Program-made: the position numbers and the translations under genes
The notes under the pieces: generated by a model
The model's input: only the letters and a program-made list of their open reading frames with translations
Database searches by the model: none
What the model was told of the DNA's origin: nothing
NCBI RefSeq assembly: GCF_009363755.1
Contig: NZ_CP045417.1
Span: 992,001 to 1,056,000, forward strand
DNA length: 64,000 nucleotides
DNA from: Halomonas sp. THAF5a
Lineage (GTDB): Bacteria > Pseudomonadota > Gammaproteobacteria > Pseudomonadales > Halomonadaceae
Direction of reading: 5' to 3'
Shown: one piece after another, positions 23,170-31,637 of the stretch
Layout: each line of letters starts with the position of its first letter
Numbering within the stretch: position 1 is the first letter of the stretch

Positions 23170-24041
23170 TGAGCATCCTGATCGACAAGAACACCAAGGT
23201 CATCTGCCAGGGCTTCACCGGCGGCCAGGGGACCTTCCATTCCGAGCAGGCGATCGCCTACGGCACCCAGATGGTCGGCGGCGTGACCCCGGGCAAGGGC
23301 GGCCAGGAGCACCTGGGCCTGCCGGTGTTCAACACCGTCAAGGAAGCCGTCGAGCAGACCGGCGCCGAGGCCAGCGTGATCTACGTGCCGGCCCCGTTCT
23401 GCAAGGATTCCATCCTGGAAGCCGCCAATGCCGGCATCAAGCTGATCGTCTGCATCACCGAGGGCATCCCGACCCTGGACATGCTCGACGTCAAGGTGAA
23501 GTGCGACGAGCTGGGCGTGCGCCTGATCGGCCCGAACTGCCCCGGCGTGATCACCCCGGGCGAGTGCAAGATCGGCATCATGCCGGGTCACATCCACAAG
23601 CCGGGCAAGGTCGGCATCGTGTCGCGCTCCGGCACCCTGACCTATGAAGCCGTCAAGCAGACCACCGACCACGGCTTCGGCCAGTCCACCTGCGTGGGCA
23701 TCGGCGGCGACCCGATCCCGGGCTCCAACTTCATCGACATCCTCGAGATGTTCGAGAAGGACCCGGCGACCGAGGCAATCGTGATGATCGGCGAGATCGG
23801 CGGCACCGCCGAGGAAGAGGCCGCGGCCTACATCAAGGAGAACGTCTCCAAGCCGGTCGTCTCCTACATCGCCGGCGTGACCGCCCCTCCGGGCAAGCGC
23901 ATGGGCCATGCCGGGGCGATCATCGCCGGCGGCAAGGGCACCGCGGACGAGAAGTTCGGCGCCCTCGAGGCGGCGGGCGTCAAGACCGTGCGCTCCCTGG
24001 CCGAGATCGGCGATGCCCTGAAGGAAGCCACCGGCTGGTAA
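23169..24041 (+). CDS. sucD: Succinyl-CoA synthetase alpha subunit
   Basis: A 290-residue CoA-binding subunit with the phosphohistidine active site. The CoA Rossmann part begins [34 protein letters not shown] and [17 protein letters not shown] surround the phosphorylated histidine. It starts inside the sucC stop (TAATG), so the subunits are translated together, and it ends the cluster at a strong terminator. Confidence 0.98.
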
Positions 24042-24070
24042 GCCGCTGCCTTCGGGACGCGACGCGAAAA

Positions 24071-24095
24071 GGGCACCCCTCGGGGTGCCCTTTTT
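24071..24095 (+). terminator. Terminator of the sdh-suc cluster
   Basis: A 9-bp stem (24071-24079 with 24082-24090) with a two-base loop is followed by five T. It lies 30 bases after sucD. Confidence 0.92.
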
Positions 24096-24158
24096 CGTGT
24101 CCGTCTGCCGGGTTCGTCAGCGACGGTCGTCACTGGGCCAGGACGGCGAGGGCGGCGC

Positions 24159-26027
24159 CTAGCCGGCCACCTCTTCCACGCTGGTGTTGCCCAGGCCGAG
24201 CACCTGAAACTCGAGGGCCTGGCCCGATCCGGTCTCGGCGCTCATCTCGGCCGGCAGCTCGTCGTCGCCGTAGGCCTTGAAGCTGAAGCGCCAGCCCTCG
24301 CCTGGGGCCAGGGTGTTGGCGTTGTTGTCCTGCACCCGCGTGCCGCCGTCGCCTTCGCTGGGGATGCCGTTCCACAGGGTGTCGAGATCGGCAGGCAGAT
24401 CGAAGCCAAGCTCAGGGTCGACGATGTCGTCATCGGAGACGTTCTCGACGAAGACCTCCGCCACGTAGCCCGAGGACCACTGGCTGGTGACGTTGCCGGT
24501 CACCAGCAGCTCGGCGTCGTCCTCCAGGATGGCGGGCCTGACGCCGTCGCCGCCGAGGATCTCGCCGGGCTCTGGCGCGTCGATGGACTCGCCGCGGAAC
24601 AGGTTCCCCGACGCCGTGTGCAGGGTGGTGCCATCGCCGAAGACCGCGAATTCCACGTCGGTGAGGGTGTCCTCGCTGCCCTTGCCGGTGATGATCACGC
24701 CGTCGTGGGACATCGCGAGCTCATGCTCGTCGAGGCTGCCGGTGTAGCGCGCGGTGTCGACGCCCTCGCCGCCGTCCAGCCGATCGTCGCCGTCGTACCA
24801 GTCGTCGCCCGGCCCGCCCTGGAGCAGGTCGTTGCCGCTGCCGCCCTGGAGGTGGTCATGGCCCAGGCCGCCGTTCAGGTAGACGCCGTCGTCCGAGCCC
24901 TGTACCTCGTCCGAGCGCCGGGTGCCGATCAGGTAGTCGAAGAGGACCTCGTTGGCGTCGGGGTCGGTGGGGGCGCCGAAGCTCTCGCCGTCCTCGTTGA
25001 CGTACAGCGCCGGCGACAGCTCGTCCGCCTCCGGATCGCGGATCGACTGCAGCACGTGCACGCTGTTGTCGTGATCCCGGCCGCCGTGGAAGTTGACGTC
25101 GCGGTCGGTCGAGGCGATCTCGACCTCGTTGCCGACCGAGGAGCGCCAGGAGGCGAACACCAGGCCGTGGCGCATGCCGCTGTCCTCGAGTCCGGTGAAG
25201 GTGCCGTCGTAGCTTTCGTGAAGCTCGAAGGCGTAACCGTTGCCGTTGCCGCCCTTGTTGAGGGCGCCATGGGCCTCCAGCTCCTCGCCGCGGGTGTCCA
25301 GGGCACGGGAGAGGCGAAAGGCGGTGGAGGGGCCCTCGATGACCCGAAGGTCGTCGAGCCGGGCGTTGACTGTACCTTCGAGATGCACGGCGTGATAGTC
25401 GCTCAGGTCATCCCGGACGTTCTCGAAGCGCGACGGGTCGGCCTCGCCCAGCTCGAAGTTCAGGCTGAAGCCTTCCAGGGTGACGTCATCGACGCTCTCC
25501 AGGCGCTCGACCCGCGTCTCTCCGGCCGCGAAATCGAAGCGTACTCCCCGATCAAGCGTGATCTGGTCGCCATCGATATCGGCGACCTTGGCCATGCTGG
25601 TACGCAGTTCGGCGTGCTCGACCTTGCGCCAGGAGCTGTCACCGATGTCATCGAAAAAGGCGTCATCGTTGTCCTGCCACAGGCGGAGCGTATCGCCTAC
25701 GGAAAGGTCAGGATGGTCTTTCAGCGTCAGCCGTCTATCACCGCTGTCGGCATCCGCCGACAGGGTGCCGATATCGGTATTCTCGCTGCCGTCCAGGTGA
25801 ATCGCCTGGTCGTTGTCCCGCGACAGTGCCTCATCGGTGAAGGTCAGGCGCGTCTCGCCGGATCCCGCACCCACCAGGGAGATGTCGGAACGTTCGATGG
25901 TGATCGAGTCGTCGAAGCGAAAGTCACCCGCGGCAAGCCGAAGGGTCGTGCCCGAGTCGGCCTCCCGTACCAGGCTCTCGAGCGCCTCGGCGGAGGTCGA
26001 AGTGTCTACCTCTATCGTCGAACTCAT
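24159..26027 (-). CDS. Secreted beta-helix protein with RTX repeats and CBM2-like tail
   Basis: A 622-residue, very acidic protein without an N-terminal signal peptide, as expected for a type I secretion substrate. Residues about 1-380 look like a right-handed parallel beta-helix of the pectate-lyase/epimerase superfamily (SISLVGAG-like start, NGNGYAFELHESY, GLVFASWRSS). Residues about 390-440 carry calcium-binding RTX nonapeptides (GGLGHDHLQ, GGSGNDLLQ, GGPGDDW, GGEGVDTA), followed by the RTX-type end DTLTDVEFAVFGDG. The last 120 residues resemble CBM2 (WSSGYVAEVFVEN, FDLPADL, LAPGEGWRFSF). It is divergent from a type I exporter. The start is fixed by AGGAGG at 26037-26042. Substrate and catalysis are unproven; polysaccharide lyase or uronan epimerase is the best guess. 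Confidence 0.8.
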   Translation of the reverse strand: MSSTIEVDTSTSAEALESLVREADSGTTLRLAAGDFRFDDSITIERSDISLVGAGSGETRLTFTDEALSRDNDQAIHLDGSENTDIGTLSADADSGDRRLTLKDHPDLSVGDTLRLWQDNDDAFFDDIGDSSWRKVEHAELRTSMAKVADIDGDQITLDRGVRFDFAAGETRVERLESVDDVTLEGFSLNFELGEADPSRFENVRDDLSDYHAVHLEGTVNARLDDLRVIEGPSTAFRLSRALDTRGEELEAHGALNKGGNGNGYAFELHESYDGTFTGLEDSGMRHGLVFASWRSSVGNEVEIASTDRDVNFHGGRDHDNSVHVLQSIRDPEADELSPALYVNEDGESFGAPTDPDANEVLFDYLIGTRRSDEVQGSDDGVYLNGGLGHDHLQGGSGNDLLQGGPGDDWYDGDDRLDGGEGVDTARYTGSLDEHELAMSHDGVIITGKGSEDTLTDVEFAVFGDGTTLHTASGNLFRGESIDAPEPGEILGGDGVRPAILEDDAELLVTGNVTSQWSSGYVAEVFVENVSDDDIVDPELGFDLPADLDTLWNGIPSEGDGGTRVQDNNANTLAPGEGWRFSFKAYGDDELPAEMSAETGSGQALEFQVLGLGNTSVEEVAG

Positions 26028-26308
26028 TGATTGAATCCTCCTGTCATGAGATGGCGACATTTCGGGATATACATGCCCTGAATCCTCGCGAGATATTTAT
26101 CGAAATTACGAGTTCTTTCTGTCGTCATTTTGAGACGAATTCCATGGGTTGATATGAGGGTTTGGTGGCGGTTATTTTTCCACTATCTGACGCCATGAAG
26201 GCGTCATTTTTAGTGTTGTATAAGAAGAAAATAGCGTCAATCTTGCGGCCGATGAGTGAGGTCGTGGCACGGCATGGGAGAGCCACTGAGGTGTTGAACG
26301 GTCGAAGG
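26028..26308. other. AT-rich divergent control region of the RTX protein and its exporter
   Basis: About 280 bases, far more AT-rich than the flanks. It holds the AGGAGG site of the RTX gene, several TATA-like hexamers (TATAAG at 26219-26224 on the plus strand) and a terminator-shaped hairpin at 26188-26211. I cannot assign one convincing promoter pair. The ABC transporter frame stays open leftwards to 26162, but that part has foreign codon use. Confidence 0.55.
26188..26211 (+). promoter_or_regulatory. Attenuator-like hairpin in the exporter leader
   Basis: TGACGCC (26188-26194), a five-base loop and GGCGTCA (26200-26206) are followed by a five-T run (26207-26211). It looks like an intrinsic terminator placed about 100 bases before the ABC transporter start. 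Confidence 0.5.
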
Positions 26309-28042
26309 ATGCGTCAGGAGGGTGCCGAGACGCCGCTGGACAGCGCGCGCCAGGCGTGCCGCGGTTCGCTGCTGTGGGTGGCGGGTTTCAGCCTGTGTCT
26401 CAACCTGCTGTTGCTGACGCCCGCGCTGTACATGCTGCAGGTGTACGACCGGGTGATCACCTCGGGCAGCGAGGCCACCCTGCTGATGCTGACGCTGCTG
26501 GCGGTGTTCCTGTTCGTGGTGATCGGCGGGCTGGAGTGGGTGCGAGCGGGCGTGCTGGTGCGCCTCGCCAACCGCCTCGACGAGCGTGTCGTCGGCCCCC
26601 TGCACGCGGCGATGTTCCGCCGCGGACTGCGCCAGGCGGGCGGGCAGGGAGCCGGGCCGCTGGACGATCTCGACAGCCTGCGCCAGGGGCTGGCGGGCGG
26701 CGCGCTGCTGGCCTTCTTCGATGTGCTCTGGGTGCCGGTCTATCTGGCCCTGCTGTTCCTGTTCGATCCCTGGTTCGGCGTCTTCGCCACCGTGGCCGGC
26801 CTGCTGCTGCTGGCGCTGGTGGTCATCAGCGAGAAGGCCACCCGCGGCTGGCTGGAGGGCGCCGGGCAGGAGATGGCGGCCTCCCGTCAGCGGGCGGCGG
26901 AAAACCTGCGCAACGCCGAGGCCCTCGAGGCCATGGGCATGCTGTCGAGCATCGCCGGGCGCTGGCTGTCGCACCATCGCCGCGGGTTGTGGCAGCAGTC
27001 GAAGGCCAGCGACCGGGCGGCCATGCTGTCGAGCCTCACCCGGGCGCTGCGGCTGCTGCTGCAGTCGATGATCCTGGGGCTCGGCGCCTGGCTGGTGCTC
27101 GAGGAGCGCATCACCGCCGGCATGATGATCGCCGGCTCCATCCTGCTGGGCCGTGTGCTGTCGCCGGTCGATCAGCTGGTCGGCGGCTGGCGCAGCATCG
27201 TGGCGGCCCGGGCCGCCTACCGTCGGCTCCAGGCGATCTTCCGCGAGGCGCCGCCGCCCGCGCCTCCCATGTCGCTGCCGGCCCCCCGGGGGCGGCTGAC
27301 GCTGGAGGGCGTGACCGCCGGGCCGCCGGGCGGACGGCGGCCCATCCTGTCCGGCATCGATCTCGATATCGCCCCGGGGCAGCAGGTCGGCATCATCGGC
27401 CCCAGCGCCGCCGGCAAGTCGACCCTGGCGCGCCTGGCGCTTGGCGTATGGCCGGCCCAGGAAGGCTGCGTGCGGCTGGACGGCGCCGATATCGCGCGCT
27501 GGGACCGCGGCGTCCTGGGCCCCCACCTCGGCTACCTGCCCCAGGACGTCGAGCTGTTTGCCGGCACCATCGCGGAGAACATCGCCCGCTTCGCCGAGGT
27601 CGATGGCGAGCGGGTGATCGCGGCGGCGCGCCGCGCCGGGGTCCACGACATGATCCTGCGGCTGCAAGACGGCTACGACACCTGGCTGGCGCCGGGCGGC
27701 GGCCTGCTCTCGGCCGGCCAGCGCCAGCGCATCGGCCTGGCGCGGGCGCTGCATGGCGATCCGGTGCTGGTGGTGCTCGACGAGCCGAATGCCAACCTGG
27801 ACCACCGCGGCGAACAGGCCCTGGCCGAGGCCATGGAGGCCCTGCGGCAGGATGGCGTGACCCTGCTGGTGATCAGTCATCGCAGCGGCGTGCTGAAGCG
27901 GGTCGACCGCTTGCTGGTGCTGGACGACGGGCGGGTGTCGCTGTTCGGCCCCCGGGACCGGGTGCTGGAGCGGATGGCGGCCCGGCGACAGGAACGACGC
28001 GAAGCCACCACCCAGGGAGGCGCCCATGCAGCCGACACATGA
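26309..28042 (+). CDS. Type I secretion ABC transporter/permease (PrtD family)
   Basis: A 577-residue inner-membrane exporter half that hydrolyses ATP to drive a substrate through the type I channel. The N-terminal membrane domain (about 15-290) starts with ACRGSLLWVAGFSLCLNLLLL and has LYMLQVYDRV, a PrtD hallmark. The ATPase domain has Walker A GPSAAGKST (364-372), signature LSAGQ (from 467) and Walker B VLVVLDEPNANLD. No C39 peptidase domain is present, fitting an RTX rather than a bacteriocin substrate. The start is uncertain: ATG 26309 gives a family-like N-terminus, while GTG 26291, ATG 26252 and 26162 are also in frame. It overlaps the HlyD gene by 17 bases. Confidence 0.9.
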   Translation: MRQEGAETPLDSARQACRGSLLWVAGFSLCLNLLLLTPALYMLQVYDRVITSGSEATLLMLTLLAVFLFVVIGGLEWVRAGVLVRLANRLDERVVGPLHAAMFRRGLRQAGGQGAGPLDDLDSLRQGLAGGALLAFFDVLWVPVYLALLFLFDPWFGVFATVAGLLLLALVVISEKATRGWLEGAGQEMAASRQRAAENLRNAEALEAMGMLSSIAGRWLSHHRRGLWQQSKASDRAAMLSSLTRALRLLLQSMILGLGAWLVLEERITAGMMIAGSILLGRVLSPVDQLVGGWRSIVAARAAYRRLQAIFREAPPPAPPMSLPAPRGRLTLEGVTAGPPGGRRPILSGIDLDIAPGQQVGIIGPSAAGKSTLARLALGVWPAQEGCVRLDGADIARWDRGVLGPHLGYLPQDVELFAGTIAENIARFAEVDGERVIAAARRAGVHDMILRLQDGYDTWLAPGGGLLSAGQRQRIGLARALHGDPVLVVLDEPNANLDHRGEQALAEAMEALRQDGVTLLVISHRSGVLKRVDRLLVLDDGRVSLFGPRDRVLERMAARRQERREATTQGGAHAADT

Positions 28043-29339
28043 TGATCCCCGGCCACCGGTCGACGACCGGCGGCATCGCCTCGCGGGGCTGGCGCTGGTG
28101 CTGGTCTGCGTGCTCGGCTTCGGCGGCTGGGCGGTCTCGGCCGAGCTGGCCGTGTCGGTCATCGCCTCCGGCCGGGTCGAGGTGGCCTCGTTGAAGAAGA
28201 CGGTGCAGCACCTGGAAGGCGGCATCGTGCGACGCATCGCGGTCGAGGAGGGCGATCGCGTCGAGGAGGGACAGACGCTGCTGGTGCTCGACCCGACCCA
28301 GGTCGAGTCGAGGCTGCAGATCGCACGCTCGCAGTTCCTGATCAATCGCGCCGCCGAGACCCGGCTGATGGCCGAGCAGGCCGGCGACGAGCGCCTGACG
28401 TTCCCCGATCAGCTCGCCGACGCCGAGTCGCCGCGCATCGCACAGCTCAAGGCGGTCCAGCGCGGGCTCTTCCTCTCGCGGCGCGAGGCCCTCGAGGGGG
28501 CGCTGGCGTCGCTGGAGGAGCAGAGCGAGCAGCTGCGCCAGCGCATCGAGGGGCGCGAGGCGATGATTCGGGTCAGCCGCGAGCAGCTTGCCTCGCTGCG
28601 CGAGGATGCCGAGGCCTATCGTTCGCTGTTCAAGGACGGGCTGGGCGACAACCGCCGGCTGAGGGAGCTGGAGCGCGAGGTGCTGCAGTATCAGGGTGAG
28701 ATCGAGCAGCATCGCACCGAGATCGCGCGGCTGAGATCGCAGATCAGCGAGAACGACCTGAAGAAGCGGGTGCGCGTCGAGGAGTTCCGCCAGGAGGTGG
28801 GCGAGCGCCTGCGCGAGACCCGGCGCCAGATCGCCGACGCCGAGGAGCGCATGACCGCGCTGCGCGACCAGCGGCGCCGCACCACGGTCGAGGCGCCGGC
28901 CGCGGGCACGGTGGTCGGCCTGGCCGTGCATACCCGCGGCGCGGTGATCGAGCCCGGCACCACGCTGCTGGAGATCGTCCCGGGCGGCGGAGATTTCGTG
29001 GTCGAGGCCCGGGTCGACGACCGCGACATCGACAGCGTCTATCCCGGCCAGTCGGCGGAGATCCGCTTCAGCGCTTTCAACCGTCGCCGCTCGAGGCTCC
29101 TCGATGGCACCGTGCAGCGGGTGTCCGCCGACAGCTTCACCGACGAGCGCAGCGGTCAGCGCTACTACGAGGTGCGGATCCGGGTCAGCGAGGCGGAGCG
29201 CCAGTCGATGCCGGATTCGATGCGACTGCAGGCGGGCATGCCCGCCGAGGTGCGGCTGCAGACCGCCAGTCGCACCTTCGCCAGCTACCTGGCCAAGCCG
29301 GTGAGCGACATGCTGGCGCGGGCCATGCGGGCCGACTGA
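28026..29339 (+). CDS. Type I secretion membrane-fusion protein (HlyD/PrtE family)
   Basis: A 437-residue periplasmic adaptor linking the ABC transporter to an outer-membrane TolC channel. A short cytoplasmic tail is followed by one membrane helix (about 18-40), a lipoyl half-motif (TVQHLEGGIVRRIAVEEGDRV, around 58-78), long coiled coils (about 95-290) and the second lipoyl half/beta-barrel (EAPAAGTVVGLAVHTRGAVI onward). The start is supported by AGGGAGG at about 28014. It is translationally coupled to the ABC gene. No TolC-like gene is nearby, so the housekeeping TolC is presumably used. Confidence 0.93.
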   Translation: MQPTHDDPRPPVDDRRHRLAGLALVLVCVLGFGGWAVSAELAVSVIASGRVEVASLKKTVQHLEGGIVRRIAVEEGDRVEEGQTLLVLDPTQVESRLQIARSQFLINRAAETRLMAEQAGDERLTFPDQLADAESPRIAQLKAVQRGLFLSRREALEGALASLEEQSEQLRQRIEGREAMIRVSREQLASLREDAEAYRSLFKDGLGDNRRLRELEREVLQYQGEIEQHRTEIARLRSQISENDLKKRVRVEEFRQEVGERLRETRRQIADAEERMTALRDQRRRTTVEAPAAGTVVGLAVHTRGAVIEPGTTLLEIVPGGGDFVVEARVDDRDIDSVYPGQSAEIRFSAFNRRRSRLLDGTVQRVSADSFTDERSGQRYYEVRIRVSEAERQSMPDSMRLQAGMPAEVRLQTASRTFASYLAKPVSDMLARAMRAD

Positions 29340-29348
29340 GCCCGCCGA

Positions 29349-30380
29349 TCAGGCCGCGCGCGAGTCACGCCCTCGCCGCCGCAGCGCCCGGCCAAGCAGG
29401 GCCAGGAAGACCGGCGCCCCGGCGAGCAGGTAGAGGTGGTAGCTGACCAGGCGCCACACCACCACGGCGGCGGCCGCCTGGTCGCGGGCCAGCAGCGGCA
29501 GCAGCAGGGCGCCGACGCTGAGCTCGGCGGCACCGGCGCCGCCGGGCAACACGCTGAACTGGCTGGCCGCCATGGCCAGCATCTGCACCACGAAGGTCCA
29601 GGCCCAGTCGCCCAGCGTCTCGTCCTGGCCGGCGATGCCGAGCACTGCCAGGTAGAGCAGGCTGTAGCGCAGCAGCCAGTGCAGGCAGCACAGGGCGAAG
29701 ATCGCCGCCAGTATCCGCGGCGGCAGGCGAAGGGTAGCGATCAGGGTGCGGCGACCGCTCAGCAGCTGGCGGGCGATACGCCGCCGCCGCGTAAGGCCCG
29801 GCCAGGCGAGCCAGGGGCGACGCCGCAGCAGCCGGGGCAGCCAGGCCAGTATCGCCCCCAGGCCGACCAGCAGCAGGCCGAGGCCGAGCAGGGCGGCGCC
29901 GATCAGCAGGCGATGCGGCCAGTCGACGGCGCCGACCAGGGTCGCGGCCACCAGCAGTGCGAGCATCACGGCGAAGAACAACAGGTCGCAGCACTGGTCG
30001 ACCAGGTAGATGGCCGTGGCCCGCGCCGGGGGGTAGCCGCGCCGAGCCAGCAGCAGCAGGAAGGTGGCGGCGCCGCCGGTGCCGCCCGGCGTGGCACACA
30101 GTGCGAACTTGGCGGCCATCTCGAGGGCCAGGGCGCCACGCTGTCCCAGGCGTCCGGCGCGTCCCGAGAGCAGCAGGCGCCAGCGGAGGGCGTTGAGGTT
30201 CCAGCACACCACGGCGATGCCGACCATCAGGGCCAGCAGGGTGGCGGGGAAGTCGCCGAGGGTCGCGAGGGTGCCCCGCCCCCCGAGCCACCCGGTCACC
30301 AGGAGGGGGGCGAGCAGCGCCAGGCCCAGCAGGCCGAGGTGGCGCCGTCGCCAGGCGATCGCCCTGGCCGGCCCGCTCAT
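29349..30380 (-). CDS. Lysylphosphatidylglycerol-synthase-like membrane protein (UPF0104)
   Basis: A 343-residue polytopic protein with about eight hydrophobic helices, of the family equal to the membrane (flippase) domain of MprF/AglD. CATPGGTGGAATFLLLLARRG and SQFSVLPGGAGAAELSVGAL are its two conserved glycine-rich loops. The soluble lysyltransferase domain of MprF is absent, so it more likely moves or helps to modify a lipid or lipid-linked sugar. Its ATG overlaps the stop of the glycosyltransferase gene by four bases (ATGA), which sets the start and implies a shared pathway. It converges with the HlyD gene, nine bases away. Confidence 0.85.
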   Translation of the reverse strand: MSGPARAIAWRRRHLGLLGLALLAPLLVTGWLGGRGTLATLGDFPATLLALMVGIAVVCWNLNALRWRLLLSGRAGRLGQRGALALEMAAKFALCATPGGTGGAATFLLLLARRGYPPARATAIYLVDQCCDLLFFAVMLALLVAATLVGAVDWPHRLLIGAALLGLGLLLVGLGAILAWLPRLLRRRPWLAWPGLTRRRRIARQLLSGRRTLIATLRLPPRILAAIFALCCLHWLLRYSLLYLAVLGIAGQDETLGDWAWTFVVQMLAMAASQFSVLPGGAGAAELSVGALLLPLLARDQAAAAVVVWRLVSYHLYLLAGAPVFLALLGRALRRRGRDSRAA

Positions 30381-31501
30381 GCCCGTTCGGCACGCGCGAC
30401 GGCGGCGCCGGCCTCGTCGTCGACCAGACCGGCGTAGTGTCGGCACAGGTCGTCGATGACGGTGTCCCAGTGGAAGTGACGCTCCACGTGGCGTCGCGCG
30501 TGGCGGCCCATGGCGGCGGGATCGTTGAGGAAGAGCTCCCGCACGGCGCGGGCCATGTCGTCGGGATCCCCCGGGCGGCAGAGGACCCCGGCCCCGAGCG
30601 GCACGTACTCCTTGAGCGCCCCCGCCCGGGCCGCGACCACCGGCACGCCGCAGGCCATCGCCTCCTGGGCCACCAGGCCGAAGGTCTCGCGGGTGCCGGC
30701 ATGCAGCATGGCGTCGGCGCTGGCGAGCGCCCGGGCCACCTCGGCGGGAGGGCAGTAGCGGGGCACCACGCTGACGTTCCCGGGCGCCCGGCTCGGCATG
30801 CCGGGGCCCATCAGCAGCAGGTGGTAGCGAGGTCCCAGGCGGGCCATGGTGGCCATCAGCACGTCGATGCGCTTCTCCGGGGAGTGACGGCCGGCGAAGA
30901 CCAGCAGGCGCTTCCGGTCGTGCACGCCCAGCGCCTGGCGCAGCGTCGGGTCGCGATGACGGGGGTGAAAGGCCGCCAGGTCGACGCCCAGCGGCTGCAC
31001 CCGCACCCGCGCCACGCCCCAGTCGGCCAGGCGCTCCGCCATGGCCGTGCAGGGGGCCAGCACGCTGTCGAAGCGGCCGTAGAGCTCGCCCACGTAGCGC
31101 TGCAGGCGCCGGCGCACCGCGGCCCCGAAACGATCGCCCATGAGCCGCGGCAGGTCGGAGTGGAAGAAGCCCACCGTGGGCACGCCCAGGGCCTGGCCGG
31201 CCTCCACGGCGGCCCAGGCGGTGACGTAGGGGTCGCCGGCCTCGATCAGGTCGGGGCGCATCGCCACCAGGGCCTCGCGCCAGGGACCGCGGCGCAGCGG
31301 GAAGCGATAGCCCTGGCCGAGGGGAATCCGCGGGGCGGGGAGGGTATGCACCACGCCCAGGGCACCGCGCTCGGCGCCGGGCACCAGCAGGCTGCCACGC
31401 AGGCCCGGTCGGTTGGCCAGCCCCCGCCGCTTGGCCTCGAGGTAGGTGCGCACCCCGCCGCTGGCGGGCGCATGGAACATGGTGACGTCGACGATGTGCA
31501 A
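30377..31501 (-). CDS. GT4-family glycosyltransferase
   Basis: A 374-residue GT-B glycosyltransferase. The N-terminal domain has the Gly-rich loop ASGGVRTYLEAKRRGL; the C-terminal sugar-nucleotide domain has FAGRHSPEKRIDVLM and the EX7E motif in GTRETFGLVAQEAMACGVP. It resembles GDP-mannose-dependent alpha-mannosyltransferases (MgtA/PimB type), but donor and acceptor are inferred only. The start is a TTG at 31499-31501 with a strong AGGAGG eleven bases upstream; no ATG fits. It forms a two-gene unit with the LPG-synthase-like gene, suggesting glycolipid synthesis or export. Confidence 0.88.
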   Translation of the reverse strand: MHIVDVTMFHAPASGGVRTYLEAKRRGLANRPGLRGSLLVPGAERGALGVVHTLPAPRIPLGQGYRFPLRRGPWREALVAMRPDLIEAGDPYVTAWAAVEAGQALGVPTVGFFHSDLPRLMGDRFGAAVRRRLQRYVGELYGRFDSVLAPCTAMAERLADWGVARVRVQPLGVDLAAFHPRHRDPTLRQALGVHDRKRLLVFAGRHSPEKRIDVLMATMARLGPRYHLLLMGPGMPSRAPGNVSVVPRYCPPAEVARALASADAMLHAGTRETFGLVAQEAMACGVPVVAARAGALKEYVPLGAGVLCRPGDPDDMARAVRELFLNDPAAMGRHARRHVERHFHWDTVIDDLCRHYAGLVDDEAGAAVARAERA

Positions 31502-31570
31502 GGAGCCCTCCTGGCGCTGGCGTGTCCTGCCAGCCTAGGGCCCTCCTGCGACAGTTTTGCGACAGCCCAA

Positions 31571-31604
31571 CGCAGGACGGCGACCCGAGGGTCGCCGTCC
31601 TGCG
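31571..31604 (-). terminator. Hairpin downstream of rnb
   Basis: A 15-bp perfect inverted repeat (31571-31585 with 31590-31604) with a 4-nt loop lies 34 bases past the rnb stop and upstream of the glycosyltransferase. Only two T follow on the minus strand. Confidence 0.65.
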
Positions 31605-31637
31605 TGTCGCCTGCGGGTCACGCCCGCCGGGAGGGGA

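Noticed and set aside
26162..26308. N-terminal extension of the ABC transporter from ATG 26162
   Set aside because: It is AT-rich with a Lys/Phe-rich composition unlike the rest and contains a terminator-like hairpin; PrtD-family proteins start near residue 50 of this frame.
30399..30446. Upstream start for the LPG-synthase-like gene
   Set aside because: The extension is an Arg-rich shadow of the glycosyltransferase C-terminus; the ATGA overlap at 30377-30380 is the natural start.
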